Assembly: GCA_917880885.1 (NCBI GenBank)
Contig: OU862913.1
Location: forward strand, 46,285,460 to 46,349,459
Origin: Limnephilus marmoratus
Lineage: Eukaryota > Arthropoda > Insecta > Trichoptera > Limnephilidae
Length of the DNA stretch: 64,000 bases
Direction: 5' to 3'
In this document: one piece after another, positions 21,375-33,619 of the stretch
Layout: each line of letters opens with the position of its first letter
Numbering within the stretch: the stretch's first letter is position 1
The notes under the pieces: model-generated
The model's input: the letters and a program-made list of their open reading frames with translations, nothing else
Databases searched by the model: none
What the model was told of the DNA's origin: nothing
Position numbers and translations under genes: made by a program

Positions 21375-22747
21375 CACAAAGGCCACTAGTTAACAATAAA
21401 ATTGTACTATATTATAAAAAGTATAAAAATATATTAACTACTCTAATTAGAAAAACGAAAAACGACTATTACTCAAAAATTATAACAGAAGCTAAAGACA
21501 ATAATAAAAAAATATGGTCAACAATAAATGAAATAATAAATAAAAATAAAACATATAAGCACATATCCGAAATATCAGATGGGAAATTAATATATAATGT
21601 ACAAAATGACACAAAAAAATGTTGTAATATTTTAAATAACCATTTTAATAACGTTGGAAAAAACCTAGCAAAATCCATAAATTCGACCAATATATCAAAT
21701 CCACAACACAGAACACAATGTCAAATAAATAAATTTGAGCCAGTCACAGAAGCCGACATTGACAGAACTATTTCGGAACTAAAAGGAGGTTCTGCCCCCG
21801 GCTTTGATAACATAGATGCTAAGACAATAAAAGCGATGAAAACATACTTAATTCTCCCAATAACACATATAATAAACCTAAGTCTAGCAAATGGCGAATT
21901 TCCCAATAATTACAAAAGAGCAATTATAACTCCCATTTATAAAACAGACTGTCCTAAAGACCCACAAAATTACCGCCCGATTTCCCTTTTATCAAATATA
22001 TCAAAAATTTATGAGAAAATTGTAAAAAAACAAATTTGGACATTCTTAGATGAAAATAAAATAATTAATGATAATCAATTCGGCTTCAAAAAAAATACAA
22101 GTACTCACGACGCGATAGCAAAAATAACCAACTATTTATATACGGCCCTAGATTGCGATAAAAAATGTATCGGAATATTTATAGACTTGAAAAAAGCTTT
22201 CGACAGCATATCACATAAAAAATTAATAAATATATTAAAATCTATAGGAATTAATGGGAAAGTCTTAGCATGGATAGCTAGTTATTTACATGAAAGGCCA
22301 CAACAAGTAAAATTACTAAATCAAGTCAGCGATTCAAAATATAGCGATTTTTCAATACCCCAAGGTACAGTTTTGGGACCATTGTTATTTATTATATATG
22401 TCAATGATATATTCAATATTTCTAAATATGGATACATTGTCTCCTATGCTGACGACACAGTCCTACTACTAAAAGCAAACACCTGGTCTGAATTAAACAA
22501 AATGGCAAATACAGATATCAATGCACTAAAATTATGGTTTGATAAAAACCTGTTGACTTTAAATTCTAAAAAAACCTATTATTTGCCATTTTTCATTAAA
22601 AAACAAGAAACAACTAAAGAAATAAACTTAATAATCCACTCTGTGACAAATACAGAAAACCACAAATGTAATATATCATGTTCAAAAATAGAAAGCAAAA
22701 CTGATATTAAGTACCTGGGCATAACAATAGACCAGCGTTTAAAATAA
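21317..22747 (+). pseudogene. ORF2 reverse transcriptase domain of the jockey-type LINE
   Basis: The polymerase motifs are intact: PISLLSNISKIYEKIV, QFGFKKNTST, GIFIDLKKAFDS (first Asp), IPQGTVLGPLLFIIYVNDI and the catalytic YADD, then KYLGITID. It stops at 22745-22747 soon after the palm domain. A related but worse decayed copy lies at 49950-50715. The protein would copy its own RNA at the nicked target; with the upstream slip and downstream decay it is probably dead. Confidence 0.88.
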
Positions 22748-23440
22748 ATGGTCTCCACACATTAATATTCTGAACAACAGAATAAGGAAACTAACATATA
22801 TATATTTAGATGTTTAAGAGATATTTTAAACGAAAAATTACTTAGAACCACGTACTTCGCTTTCTGTCAATCAATTATACAATACGGCATTATAGGATGG
22901 GGCGGTACATATAAAAATCAAACACAAACAATTTACATATCACAAAAACTAATAATAAAAACAATTTAAAAAAAACCCTACTCATATTCGTCAGAACTTT
23001 TATTCAAACAATTTAAGGTCAGAAAATTAAGTGCATTATACTTTTATCATGCAACATTACAAATTTATAAAGATAATATTAATAATCAAGTTGCACCATT
23101 TAAAAATAACAGAAGTCTTAGACAAACATCAATACTTCCCACTCCAAAATGTAAAAAAAAATTGGACAATTGAGTCATAAATATCTCGGAGCAAAATTTT
23201 TTAATTCATTACCAGTAAAAATTAGAAACATGAATACCAATATAAAAAATTTTAAAACTCATCTTAAAAATTATACTGAAAACTTAAACTGAATGATATA
23301 AAAAAAAGCAATGCAATAACACCCCCCATACACACAAGCCTTGCTTAATTATGGGGGTACATCAAATATATCTACTATGTAATTAATTACTGTATAAAAT
23401 TTATTTGTAATTTATGTACCTTCTATTACTAATAAAAAAA
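22748..23440 (+). pseudogene. Decayed C-terminus and 3' UTR of the same LINE
   Basis: Translation in shifting frames still reads like the LINE C-terminal region (NRIRKLTYIYLD, IIQYGIIGWGG, KYLGAKFFNSLP), ending near 23293. The 3' UTR has a hairpin (CCCCCCATACA... against GGGGGTA) at 23321-23358, and the element ends near AATAAAAAAA at about 23432. Confidence 0.7.
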
Positions 23441-23499
23441 TTCTCAGCTGCATAAAGTACGGAAAATAGTGTATGAACGCGAAAAGTTGGTTTAGTTTA

Positions 23500-23790
23500 G
23501 AAGGGCTTATCCCCAGTCACAATTGAGTCTAAGAATTTCTTGCAATGGATGTCGTAACACTCGAGGAATTCAGAATCCTTCTACCCGTTGTTATTGTGAC
23601 CTTTGGTGGACCCACCCTACGCAAACCTTGCGGTATCCCAAATGCTTTGTCAAAATCTTGTCAATAGTGGTCTTACTGATATGACTATATTACAGAGTTC
23701 CGAAAAAATGAATTATAGAGCGTTATTCAAACTTTTTTTTTAAAGCCTCTTGTGTAGGGCTAATGTAAAAAAAAAACATTTGTCATAATG
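23500..23790 (+). mobile_element. Old copy of the LINE-tailed SINE family
   Basis: Ends with CCTCTTGTGTAGGGCTAATGT plus an A tract, a mutated version of the 3' tail (CCTCCTGTGTGGAGTTAATGT) of the LINE at 39350-41084. The body has no clear similarity to the other copies, so the left end is uncertain. Confidence 0.4.
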
Positions 23791-23794
23791 TAGC

Positions 23795-24127
23795 CAGGTA
23801 CCAGGTAGCGATTCAAACATTGACATCACTATTGCCAATAAGAGATGGCAACACTGAACACTGAACTAACGTCAATCATGACAGTTCGATTTTCTGTGCA
23901 TTTCTCCAATACCGGTTTTCCTGGCCCTGCGATTCCTTTAGCGCGTTCCTAATTCCAATAATAATAAAAACAATTGAAAATAAGTATTGGATCATGTGAA
24001 CTAGGTGATAAATGTAGTTTTGTTATGACTTGATCGGCCAAAACACGGCACAATCGTCCATAGACAAAGTTGTTTCAAACATACCCAAGGTGCTTTTTCT
24101 ACTTCAATGTCAAAAAGTTCAGGTCTA
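23795..24127. other. Stretch without recognised gene
   Basis: Moderate A+T content, no domain or splice pair seen. Confidence 0.4.
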
Positions 24128-24406
24128 GACTTTAACGGAGGCGTCTACTAATATCTACAGGAATTCCAAAAACTGAAAAAATCGAACTAATATCTATGAG
24201 AACCAAAGTGTTGACGAATATCTACATCTCAAACTGTTGACTAATATCTATGAGAACCAAAATGTTGAAGAATATCTACAGCTCAATCTGCTGACTAATA
24301 TCTATGAGAACCAAAGTGTTGAAGAATATCTACAGCACTGGTAGAGGTTGGATTTGCAATTATGTACTTACCTACCTATAGCATATTGGAATAACGTAAT
24401 ATAACG

Positions 24407-24408
<2 letters not shown>

Positions 24409-24456
<48 letters not shown>
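24409..24456. repeat. (TA)n tract at left junction
   Basis: Simple TA run at the exact point where similarity to the compact copy ends. Mirrors the tract at 33622-33657. Confidence 0.9.
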
Positions 24457-24460
<4 letters not shown>

Positions 24461-24483
24461 GTCATACCACATTTTGTGGCTCA

Positions 24484-25335
24484 TCTTAGAAGAAGCCACT
24501 TAAGTTGCTCATTCTTTCGCATGTAATATATACTTACGTAGATGAAGTACCAACATGCTGTCTTTTAAATTTTGTTTAAAATATGGTCAGCTATAATATG
24601 TAATCAAAAATTATGTTTATTTATTAAAAAAAAATATCTTAAAATAACGTGCATTCCTTGATCTATTTTAAGAACACACTTACCGCATCACGCTACGTTG
24701 CCAAGTTTAATGCTACATATACATACCAATATAGTTCATATGAAGGTAGGTTGACAGAACAGGTCGGATGTTGCTTATTCACACATTTATTATTTCAAGC
24801 GGCCGTTTTTGATTATTGGCGCGTTTTTTTAAAATTGGAGTATGATTTGCTAATTAATATTGTTATTTATTTGGTGTTTACGGTTGTTTTTTTTTTTTGT
24901 GTTAAGGTTTATTTTATTATTATCACAAATAAAATTAGGTATTTAAATACATATTGGTGTAGTTTCTTTTATTTGCTACATAATTATTTTATCTTAGTTT
25001 TATTAGTGTTTTCGAAAAATTATGAATAAACTTATTAGAAATATATTACAAAACTTACTTTGTTCATTGATTCGTACGCTTCTTTAAGTTGTAGGTTGGT
25101 TTGCAAATTATAATTTTTAATATGTTTATTAATTTCATGTTTACATACAGTTTTATTAAAATGTGTGTAAAATGTAATTTTTATATAATGTTTTATATTA
25201 TCATGTTATACCTACTTATCTTATCTTATCTTACCCTATAATTATTTTTACACGTGTAAGCATTGTCTCCAGTTGTATGACAGATAGGTAGGTACCTACC
25301 TTCCACCAATTTTATACACGTATTCTAATTTTATT
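24484..25335. other. Left arm of the candidate element, no gene recognised
   Basis: A+T-rich. The 126-codon hydrophobic frame at 24649 is rich in Phe/Tyr/Leu as expected from T-rich DNA and has no homology I recognise. Confidence 0.45.
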
Positions 25336-25339
25336 ATTT

Positions 25340-25800
25340 TCTATAGTATACATTGTACAACCAACGTCTCTACAATAGGCCGCCCCAAATGGTTTGACTA
25401 GGTGTCGCATCTGGGAGAGGGTGGTTGAGGGAGACCTTTTAACCTCTTCAGCCTGGCTCTCTCGACTCATCACCTTGCACCGCAGTAGAAGGGATAGACC
25501 CATATGCCCGTTACCGACACACTAATCCCAAGATTAGTGTCGGTGTGTGTGTGTATTAGAGCACAGGCGTCTGGTTTGAAAGCTGTCCTTGTTCTACTGG
25601 TATTTCAATGGAAGATGCTCCGAGGAACTAGCGTCATTGATCCCTTTGGCACCGGTCTCTTTAGTCGGGTAACACGTCAAACGTGTGCCCAACATTTGTC
25701 ACATGAGAACGGGTCATTTCTACGACTCATTTTTGCCTGCCTCTGTGTGTCCTCCCTCCTACAATACGGGTCTCAAACGTACCTTTCAACATTTCAAGGG
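25340..25800 (+). pseudogene. Fragments of the LINE and of its SINE partner
   Basis: 25400-25515 resembles the SINE body (GGTTGAGGGAGACCTTTTAACCTC, then GCACCGCAGTAGAAGGGAT; shown in parts, one stretch). 25556-25800 resembles the LINE C-terminal coding region (ACAGGCGTC..., GATCCCTTTGGCACCGGT, CACATGAGAACGGGTC) with many indels. Both are heavily decayed. Confidence 0.6.
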
Positions 25801-26183
25801 TGATAAAATAAAAACGATCATTTTGAAAAAAAACTCTTTAATTTGAATTTTTTAAAACAAAAAATATTACTATACATACTAAAAAAAGTGTGTAATCATT
25901 TGAAAAATAACATAACACAATAAAAAAATAATTATAGCCTAATAACTTTATATTCACAATCATTATAAAAACAGCATAATATAATAAAAAATTAAATCAT
26001 AATTAAAACCAAATAACTTTTTATTATACATCTATCACGAAACATTTAGCGTTGTACATTACAGAAGAATCCTTCGTTTTTTTTTATTTAACAAGGGATA
26101 TCAAATTATACCTTGCACATAAATTTAACAAAAACTAAAATAAATTATAACCCTCCACAACCAATATCATGATGAAAGATAAA

Positions 26184-26392
26184 GGGGCCTTATTCGCCCG
26201 GTACTCTGTATGCCAGTATTACAAAAGATAAAATATATGGAACTGCTATAACGACTGCCAATGATCAAACTATGGAACAAGCCAACAGCTACTTTACGAT
26301 TGCTTCACGCTTTATATCAGCTGTAGTGGAATCGGAGTCGATACCTTTGGATCGTTCAATCGTTGAAGCCGGTATAGCGGTCTCTTAATCAA
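26184..26392 (+). other. Unassigned coding-like stretch
   Basis: About 68 codons open to a TAA at 26390, beginning after tandem stops and reading GPYSPGTLYASITKDKIYG, then ...MEQANSYFTIASRFI... and SIVEAGIAVS. The composition is protein-like and unlike the A+T-rich surroundings, but I recognise no family. It lies just past the 3' end of the recombinase gene, on the opposite strand. Confidence 0.3.
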
Positions 26393-26413
26393 TACAATTC
26401 ATTTGAATTCAAG

Positions 26414-29400
26414 TTAAGCATCCTGGAGGTAGAATTCTCTTTTTCTCTGCAAATCCTTAGGTAAGGGCAATTTCTTGACACGGTGATTATTAATAAATGT
26501 ATTAATTTGCTTCCATGACCTCATTGACAATATTCCTGTTTGTTTTTTTATTTCGTTTATTTTCGAAGCGCCAGGATCAATCCCTTCGATGAAATAATTT
26601 GCAAAGTTTTTATAAAGTTCATCTTTTTCTTGATTAAGCCACCTTCTTCTAACTATAATTTTTTTTGCCATATTCCCATCAAGTAAATTACTTGGTAAAG
26701 ACTCTTGGTCATTTTCTAAGCTATTATCCAACGTAACATGATCCACATTTTCTTTATGTGATTCTTCAGGTTGAGGGACGGAATCTATTTCATTTTGTAA
26801 AGTTGTTGTAATGTTCGTTCCATTATCAGACTGTGATCGGCAAGATATTTTTCCCTCAGCTAATTGCAGTAAATTCAAGCCAACTTTACCTTTCTCAAGA
26901 GCTAGTTGTGGTATCATGTAATTCCCTTTATGTGTACCTGGTGTATGCCCTAAGAAATGAGACAAAGCGTTTACATAAGCATTATTCTTTCCAGCTACTT
27001 GGCTCATGGTTGCAACATGGTGTCGCAGCCCAGTTGAAGTTATATGATCTGAATTCACAAAGGAAAACTTGTGTCTTAGTTCCCTTAAAATTTGCGTGCC
27101 ACAAAAATAAGGTTCACCTCCTAGTTTTGGGAATAAATATTTGTTTTCATTTGGAATTCCAACTAAATTTCTGTACGCAAATATAGTGTCTACATTTTTT
27201 TTCATCTGATTTCGAAGAAGTATTGGAACTGTTCTCCCCCTTTTTCCTGGGATATGGAAGCAATATAATGTATGTATAGCATTTTGCTCCTCAGAACTCA
27301 TGATTTCCAATATTTCTTCAGGAATGTCTTGTTTTTCACTTTGGCTGGCTATATAATTTTCTAATGGAGCTCTTGCAACTTCTCCTGCCCTCCTCCTATT
27401 AAAAATTATAATATGAGCAATTGTTATTTTACATAGCTCCTCATAGGCGATATAAGACTTTTCACATTCAAATCGTTGAGCTATATTCACTTCTAGTTTC
27501 ATAACTTCCGTGCATATTTTTTTTATATCAGTAGTTAAAGGCATGACATCAGTTTTCAGCATTTTTTGAGTTTTCCTTGATTTTTCAGCGTTAGTAGAAA
27601 TTTCAAATTTCCAAGCGTGACCAAAGATTATTTTAAATTCAGACAACTTGTTTTTTATAACATCTTTGGATGAAGTGGTCAGCACAGGATTCTGTATTGT
27701 TTTACGCATCAAAATATCAGCACAATCTTTTATAGCTGTACAAAGTCGTTGAGGGATGCTAGGAATTTTTACAGAACCTGTACTTTCATCGTAACCACTA
27801 TTTATTTTGACAGCGTCCATAAAAACATTAAAATGTATAGGGTCAAATGAGGATATTGCAGGATTTTTTTCTTTGATGACCATGAACAGTCTAGCGAGAT
27901 CTCTCATCTTGGATGTAATGTGTGTTTTCAAATGATGTTCTTTATGATTGCTTAATAGTAGGGAACCATATGCACAAATTAATGGCTCAGACTTTGCAAT
28001 TTTTGCAATAGGATCATTTTTGAACACAGGAAATATCTGAGATCTTAAAGATTCAGTGATCTCAGAATTGTCTGGGGATAATAAAATAGCGGATGATTTT
28101 AACACTCTGCAGCGTTTTAGTGGATTTCCTTCATGTGATTGTTTTCTATTCGAACATTTTTTCAGGTGTCTATAGAGTAAACTTCTTTTGAATGTGCCAC
28201 AGCATTCTATACAAACCGCATAATCTTTAGCTGTCGCAGTCGTTCTTGGGCGGCGATTCGGTAGTATTATTCCATCAACTCTATTTATCGCGTCCTGATT
28301 ATATAGATAATTGCCTCTATTTCTTATTTTCTTCGAAATTAATTCACGCTTTTTTTTTCGTTCGCGCAGATCGGGATCTAAAATTTTATTATATTCAATC
28401 ACTTCTGCCTCTAAGGGATGTTGGATAGTGATGTGGCGTACAAAGTTGGTTATCAGCTTGAAGCAGTATGGACAGAAGTTTTTACGGTCATAAACTCTTG
28501 GTTTTTTACTAGCTAAATCAGATGTACATTGTTTTGAAGTTGATGACACACAGCAGTCCGTTTTCTCCTGCTTCCCTGGATGATCGCTGGTATATGAATC
28601 TAAAATTTAAAAATACAATAACATTTTATAACATATTTAATAAATTAAATTTGTGTGGAAAATTATACAGAGTGAATTATACAAAGTTACCACACAAACT
28701 TAAACCAGCGATTCCTGAGCATATGTGGTGTGTCAGTCATTTTATTATGGGATGACTTCTTTGTTCGGTAAACTTAAACGTTCACGGGGTCGGTAAGTTT
28801 TCTTTGTATTTGTGTTTTTTGCGTTTTGTTTTTTTTTTTTTAATTTTTTTTTTACATTAACTCCGGCCTCCATAGTCCGGCCTATTTGACGACCGCCATA
28901 GTCCAGTGGGTAAGACTCTTGACTCACAATCCGGAGGTCGCAGGTTCGAACCCGGCATGCGCAAATTAATTTTATTTGATAAATTTGTGTTATTTCACAA
29001 TTAATTCATTTAAAATAATATATAGTATATTTGCGGCACGTTCCAGAGTGGAAGATACTATCAGTATCGCCCTGGTGTAAGTAAGAACACCATTCAGAAT
29101 TAAAACGTTGCTTGAAAATGGCTTTATCCGTGTTTGGTGACCAGATCTGAATCGCCAGGTACTTCCCAACCTTCCTATTCGCCACCTCCTTCCCCTCCCC
29201 ACTACCTTCAGCCTCACAACATACCCCGATTGGGGATTCCATGGTGTCACTGGCTCCAGACGGGAGCAGTTGAGATTCTTGTGCGGTATTCCCTGTAAAA
29301 AAAAACTCCACACAGGAGGCCCTTAAGAAAACGATTTCCCTCAAGGCCTATGTCATCTAAGATGCTGTGTGGAGGGTCTTTTTGAGGAGAAGAGGGAGTT

Positions 29401-31838
29401 AACATTGGTCTTGAAGAGACCCATGATGTAGGAAGGGGAAAACCCAGAGGCCGGCAAATTGTTCCATAGCCGAGCTGTTGAGCACAAGAACGAGTCGAAG
29501 AAGCGACCAATTCTCATGTGACAAATGTCAACCGTGTACATATGTTGGGCACGCGTTTGGCGTGTTTCCCGACTATGCACCGGTGCCGAAGGGATCAATG
29601 ATGCTAGTTTCTTGGAGCATCTTCCATTGAAATACCGGTAGAACAAGGATAGCATTCCCACCCGACGCCTGTGCCCTAAAGATTGCAATCCGTCTGTTAA
29701 AATGGGAGAATTTATCAAACGGATCGCCCGCTTCTGCACAGAATCGAGGTTATTTTTCAGATATTTTGGAGCTCCAGACCAGAGATGGCTACCAAATTCA
29801 ACTGTGGGGCGGACTTGCGATTTGTACAAGGCTAGTAGTTGTGTACTATTAAAGTATCTGCGGGCCTTGTACAGTACGCCCAGTTTTTGAGAGGCTAGCT
29901 TTACTCTGGCTTCGATGGAGCCCCCATATCTGAGCTGGTCACTTAGAGTTACATCGAGCATATCAATAGAGGGCCTGTTCGGAAGGTTGCTTCCGTTGAA
30001 GGAGACGAGATTTTCATTTCGATTGCGAGACGTAATAATACATTAAATACATTTCTCTGTGTGTATGCAATTTGAATAATAATTTTATTATTTTGAAACA
30101 TTTTTGTTTATTATTTATTAATAAATTATGGGAAAATGAGAAGTTATGGGAGGAGTTTGTCGATTAAAAATAGGTGGTGCCCGCCACCCTACCGATATTT
30201 TAGAATATGCTCTAGAGTACAAAAAGGTTGGGAACCCCTGCGCTACAGCATAGCGTTTACATTACCAAGTTGGAAATTTGAAACGAGCGCTTACCATGCG
30301 CTTATCACATATATGATCAAGAATCATTGGTTAACGTTTGTCAGGTAAATGAGTTAGTCTACCTACCAGAATCAGACGAAATTCTCGAGGGTAACTTGAA
30401 TAAGTCATCACTGCCGGACGTCACACTTGCTTCTAAAATAAAGCATAATAATGTAATATTCCAAAACTAAGCATCACTACCGTTAATTGCTAAAACATTT
30501 CACAATAATAAGTAACGTGATGTTGGTATGTAATGAAAAATACCTAAGATTATTGTATATTATCAGTAATTATTATGTAGCTACCTGAATCTGAAGAGTT
30601 TGCAAATAGATCATCCAGTTTTTTCTCCATTTCATTAATTACGGCTCTTTTACCCTCTGAAATTGGTGAACCTTCTTCACTTGTACTAGATATATTTTTA
30701 TCTATAAAATAACAAAACACATTAAAAATCATAAACATAATAAAACAATAAGCATAATTATTGTACTCATGTGAAAATCAACAAGCATTATTATTAAAAT
30801 AACAGTGCAAAGCGTTTTCATAGAGACCAAAACTTAAAAATGCAATGCATTATAACGTAATTTTATTAAAAAACACTTTTATTAAGTCATTGAGAGTAAT
30901 AATTTATATGTAGCTACCTGAATCTGGAGAGTTTGCAAATAGATCATCCAGTTTTTCTTCCATTTCATTAATTACGGCTCTTTTACCCTCTGAAATTGGC
31001 GAACCTTCTTCACTTGTACTAGATATATTTTTATCTATAAAATAACAAAACACATTAAAAATCATAAAGATAATAAAACAATAAGCATAATTATTGTACT
31101 CATGTGAAAATCAACAAGCATTATTATTAAAATAACAGTGCAAAGCGTTTTCATAGAGACCATAACTTAAAAATGCAACGCATTATAACGTAATTTTATT
31201 AAAAAACACTTTTATTAAGTCATTGAGAGTAATAATTTATATGTAGCTACCTGAATCTGGAGAGTTTGCAAATAGATCATCCAGTTTTTCTTCCATTTCA
31301 TTAATTACGGCTCTTTTACTCTCTGAAATTCGCGAACCTTCTTCACTTGTACTAGATATATTTGTATCTATAAAATAACAAAACACATTAAAAATCATAA
31401 ACATAATAAAACAATACGCATAATTATCGTACTTATGTGAAAATCAACAAGAATTATTATTAAAATATCAGTGAAAAGCGTTTTTATAGAGACCATAACC
31501 TAAAAATGCAACGCATTATAATGTAATTTTACCAAAAAAAACATTCGGTTCGCACTGGTCACGATTATTACGAATAATCTTTAGAAAACCACTTTAGATT
31601 CGCCTTAATTACTATATAAGGAAACTTTTTATTACACAATAAATATTATTCGTAATAAGCGTGGCCAGTCCGAACCATTGTATGGTCCGAATCGATAATT
31701 ACCAAACATTTTTGTTACGTCATTGATTGTAATAATTCATTATGCAACACAATATTTTAGGTTATATGATAAAATCTTACCGTTAATTGAAGAATCCATT
31801 GACATCGCAATAATGGTATTAATTCTCTGCCGTGACAT
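26414..31838 (-). CDS. Tyrosine-recombinase-like protein with zinc fingers and SANT-like tail, five exons
   Basis: Exons (minus): 31838-31781 (ATG), 31367-31251, 31034-30918, 30701-30585, 28599-26414. All introns are phase 1 with TAG acceptors and GT donors; the total of 2595 nt gives about 864 aa. Residue numbers below count from codon 28549. C-P-Y-C..H..H (26-44) and C-I-E-C..H..C (113-132) look like zinc fingers. The recombinase box has RRRAGE (Arg387), Lys436 in PGKRGR, TGLRHH (Arg509, with Thr where the classic His sits), LGH (His535) and a candidate nucleophile Tyr544 in KGNY. A W-x-E-rich SANT/Myb-like segment (634-690) ends it. Its likely role is site-specific DNA strand exchange, or a domesticated DNA-binding function. 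The long last exon is fully open, unlike the relic at 11-13 kb. Introns hold a SINE and a LINE. Family recognition is by motif only; Crypton-type or another eukaryotic tyrosine recombinase is possible. Confidence 0.75.
28833..30041 (-). pseudogene. 5'-truncated LINE copy B in the last intron of the recombinase gene
   Basis: About 200 codons of the ORF2 C-terminus (29961 down to 29353) match the intact copy at 39.3-41.1 kb, and the 3' tail ends with its A tract (T-rich on the plus strand) near 28833-28850. It starts near 30041 inside ORF2. A SINE in the opposite direction is inserted in its 3' tail. The open C-terminal frame suggests modest age. Confidence 0.85.
28863..29304 (+). mobile_element. 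tRNA-derived SINE, copy 1
   Basis: The head has pol III boxes: A-like TAGTCCAGTGGGTAAG (28899-28914) and a perfect B box GGTTCGAACCC (28943-28953). The body runs to GTGCGGTATTCCCTGT plus A9. It splits the LINE 3' tail: AACTCC before it (28857-28862) and ACTCC after it (29305-29309) are the duplicated target. A second copy in reverse lies at 32108-32486. Confidence 0.75.
30042..30240 (-). mobile_element. hAT-type end fragment
   Basis: Read on the minus strand from 30240 it begins CAGGGGTTCCCAACCTTTTTG, a classic hAT terminus. No matching right end is seen; it may be truncated by the neighbouring LINE. Confidence 0.5.
30550..31540 (-). repeat. 333-bp tandem triplication containing one exon per unit
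   Basis: Three units with exact 333-bp spacing of exon starts (31367, 31034, 30701). Each holds a 117-nt exon encoding about 39 residues (core SSTSEEGSPISEGKRA, then EMEKKLDDLFANS) with its own acceptor and donor plus intronic sequence. Intronic parts are nearly identical between units. All three exons stay open and symmetric (phase 1-1), so any number can be included without shifting frame. Confidence 0.9.
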
Positions 31839-32107
31839 TTTATAAAATGCGAAAGAAAAGGATTCATACGACAAATTCCACACGCGATTGGATGCGCTGG
31901 GCGGCCGCGGCGTCATAAATATTAAATAGGTATACCAATCTAGCGCAAATATCAACTTAACATCGAGACAGTGTTGCCAACTTTATTTTGACCAATTCAC
32001 AAATTGTGGTACCGTAACCCATCAGAATTAAGGGATAACCAAATTAACTAAATTTGGTTATCCCTCAAACCACCGTATTATGCCAGTAAGTTAATACCTA
32101 AATATTA

Positions 32108-32486
32108 TTTTTTTACAGTGAATACCGCACAAGAGTCCCAACTGTTCCCGTCTGGAGCCAGTGAGACTATGGCATCCCCAGTATGTTATGAGGCTGAAGG
32201 TAATGGATAGGGGAAGGAGGTGGGGAAGATGAAGGTTGGGAAGTACCTGGCTATTCGGATCTGGTCACTAAACACGGCCAAAGCCATTTTCAAGCAATGT
32301 TTCAATTCTGAATGGTGGTCTTACAGCAGGGCGATACTGAGAGTATCTTTCACTCTGGAACGTGCCGCAAATATACTTTATATTATTTTAAATGAATTAA
32401 TTGTGAAATAACACAAATTAATCAAATAAAATTTGAGACCTGCGGATTGTGAGTCAAGGGTCTTACTCCTGGACTATGTAGGCAGT
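32108..32486 (-). mobile_element. tRNA-derived SINE, copy 2
   Basis: Reverse orientation: T tract at 32108-32114, body matching copy 1, and the head CATAGTCCAGGAGTAAGAC at the right end. It has lost the B box (CAGGTCTCAAATTTT replaces it). It lies just upstream of exon 1 of the recombinase gene. Confidence 0.7.
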
Positions 32487-32489
32487 ATA

Positions 32490-33480
32490 TTGTAATTTAT
32501 TTTTAAATTATTGTTTATTTTTGTTCATAATATTTTTTATAAAATACACCCAAACAACAATAAAACACCTTTTTATTATCTACTACAATACAACTAGAGA
32601 CAATGCTTTTGAAAAATAGTCACGCGTAAAGTAATTACCTAGGTACAGAGCATTTTTTTAAATGAAAAACTTGTTAGATTTCTTAAATATGATAATATTA
32701 TAATCCATTATAAAAATTACGTTCTACTAAAAAAACATTTAAACAAATTAATATAACTGTATGAAAAAACATATTAAATGAGTACCTAATATATTTCTGA
32801 AATTTTTAGAAAACCCTGTATAGATATCATCACATTACAACTGACTATGCTTTCGGAACGCAAAAGACAAATACATAATTACGTAGCAAATATTTTATTT
32901 ATTAAAGAAAAACTACATAAATGTGTAATAAAATACGAAATAATATAAATCTTGTATTAAAAACAAAAACAATTAACACAAAATTAATAACGATATTATA
33001 AAAGCAATTCGTAAATCAATCTTCAATTTTAAAAAAGCGCGCGAATAGCCGCTAAATATTACTCGTATAATATAATGTCTGTTCTTCTAAAACAACTAAC
33101 AGTCCACAGCGAGCGCTTGGCAGTCTGGCTACCTATGTAGATAGAATACAACATAACATACCGGCAAACATATAACAAATCGCAAAAGATTCAATCTGAC
33201 ATAGCAATGTCATGCGATAATAGATTTTGAGGAATTTAACCATTGAGTTCAATATCGCAAAGCATTGATAAACGACTTGGAGTTTGAATGATATTGTATG
33301 ACGAGAACATCCGGCAACGTCGCATGCCGTGATGTTATAGATGCGATAAAAAGTGTACCCAGTTGATGTTCTAAGTATGGATGAATATTTACTGATAAAA
33401 AACGCATTCCGGAGCATTAACGGTCCACGTAAAAATGTCATTTATTCACTCAAAAATTTTTTTTACACCGTTCGACTCGT
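32490..33480. other. Right arm of the candidate element, no gene recognised
   Basis: A+T-rich. The 102-codon minus-strand frame at 33133-33441 shows no domain I recognise and no splice partners. Confidence 0.45.
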
Positions 33481-33619
33481 CTCATCGAGTTTGATATGAT
33501 GGACTTAAAAAAAAAAAAACGATGAGCCACTAAGTGCCCAAATGAGCCAGTAAGTCGAAATGATCAAGAAGTTCCGGTAATTAAAGGACGCTTTGAGCCA
33601 CTAAATGCCGTAACATAAA

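Noticed and set aside
24649..25029. 126-aa membrane protein
   Set aside because: Hydrophobic residues follow from T-rich DNA; no signal, splice or homology support.
28990..29510. Three minus-strand frames of 87-112 codons
   Set aside because: They are readings through the SINE body and the LINE tail, not genes.
33133..33441. 102-aa minus-strand gene
   Set aside because: No recognisable domain, no splice partners and composition like the background.
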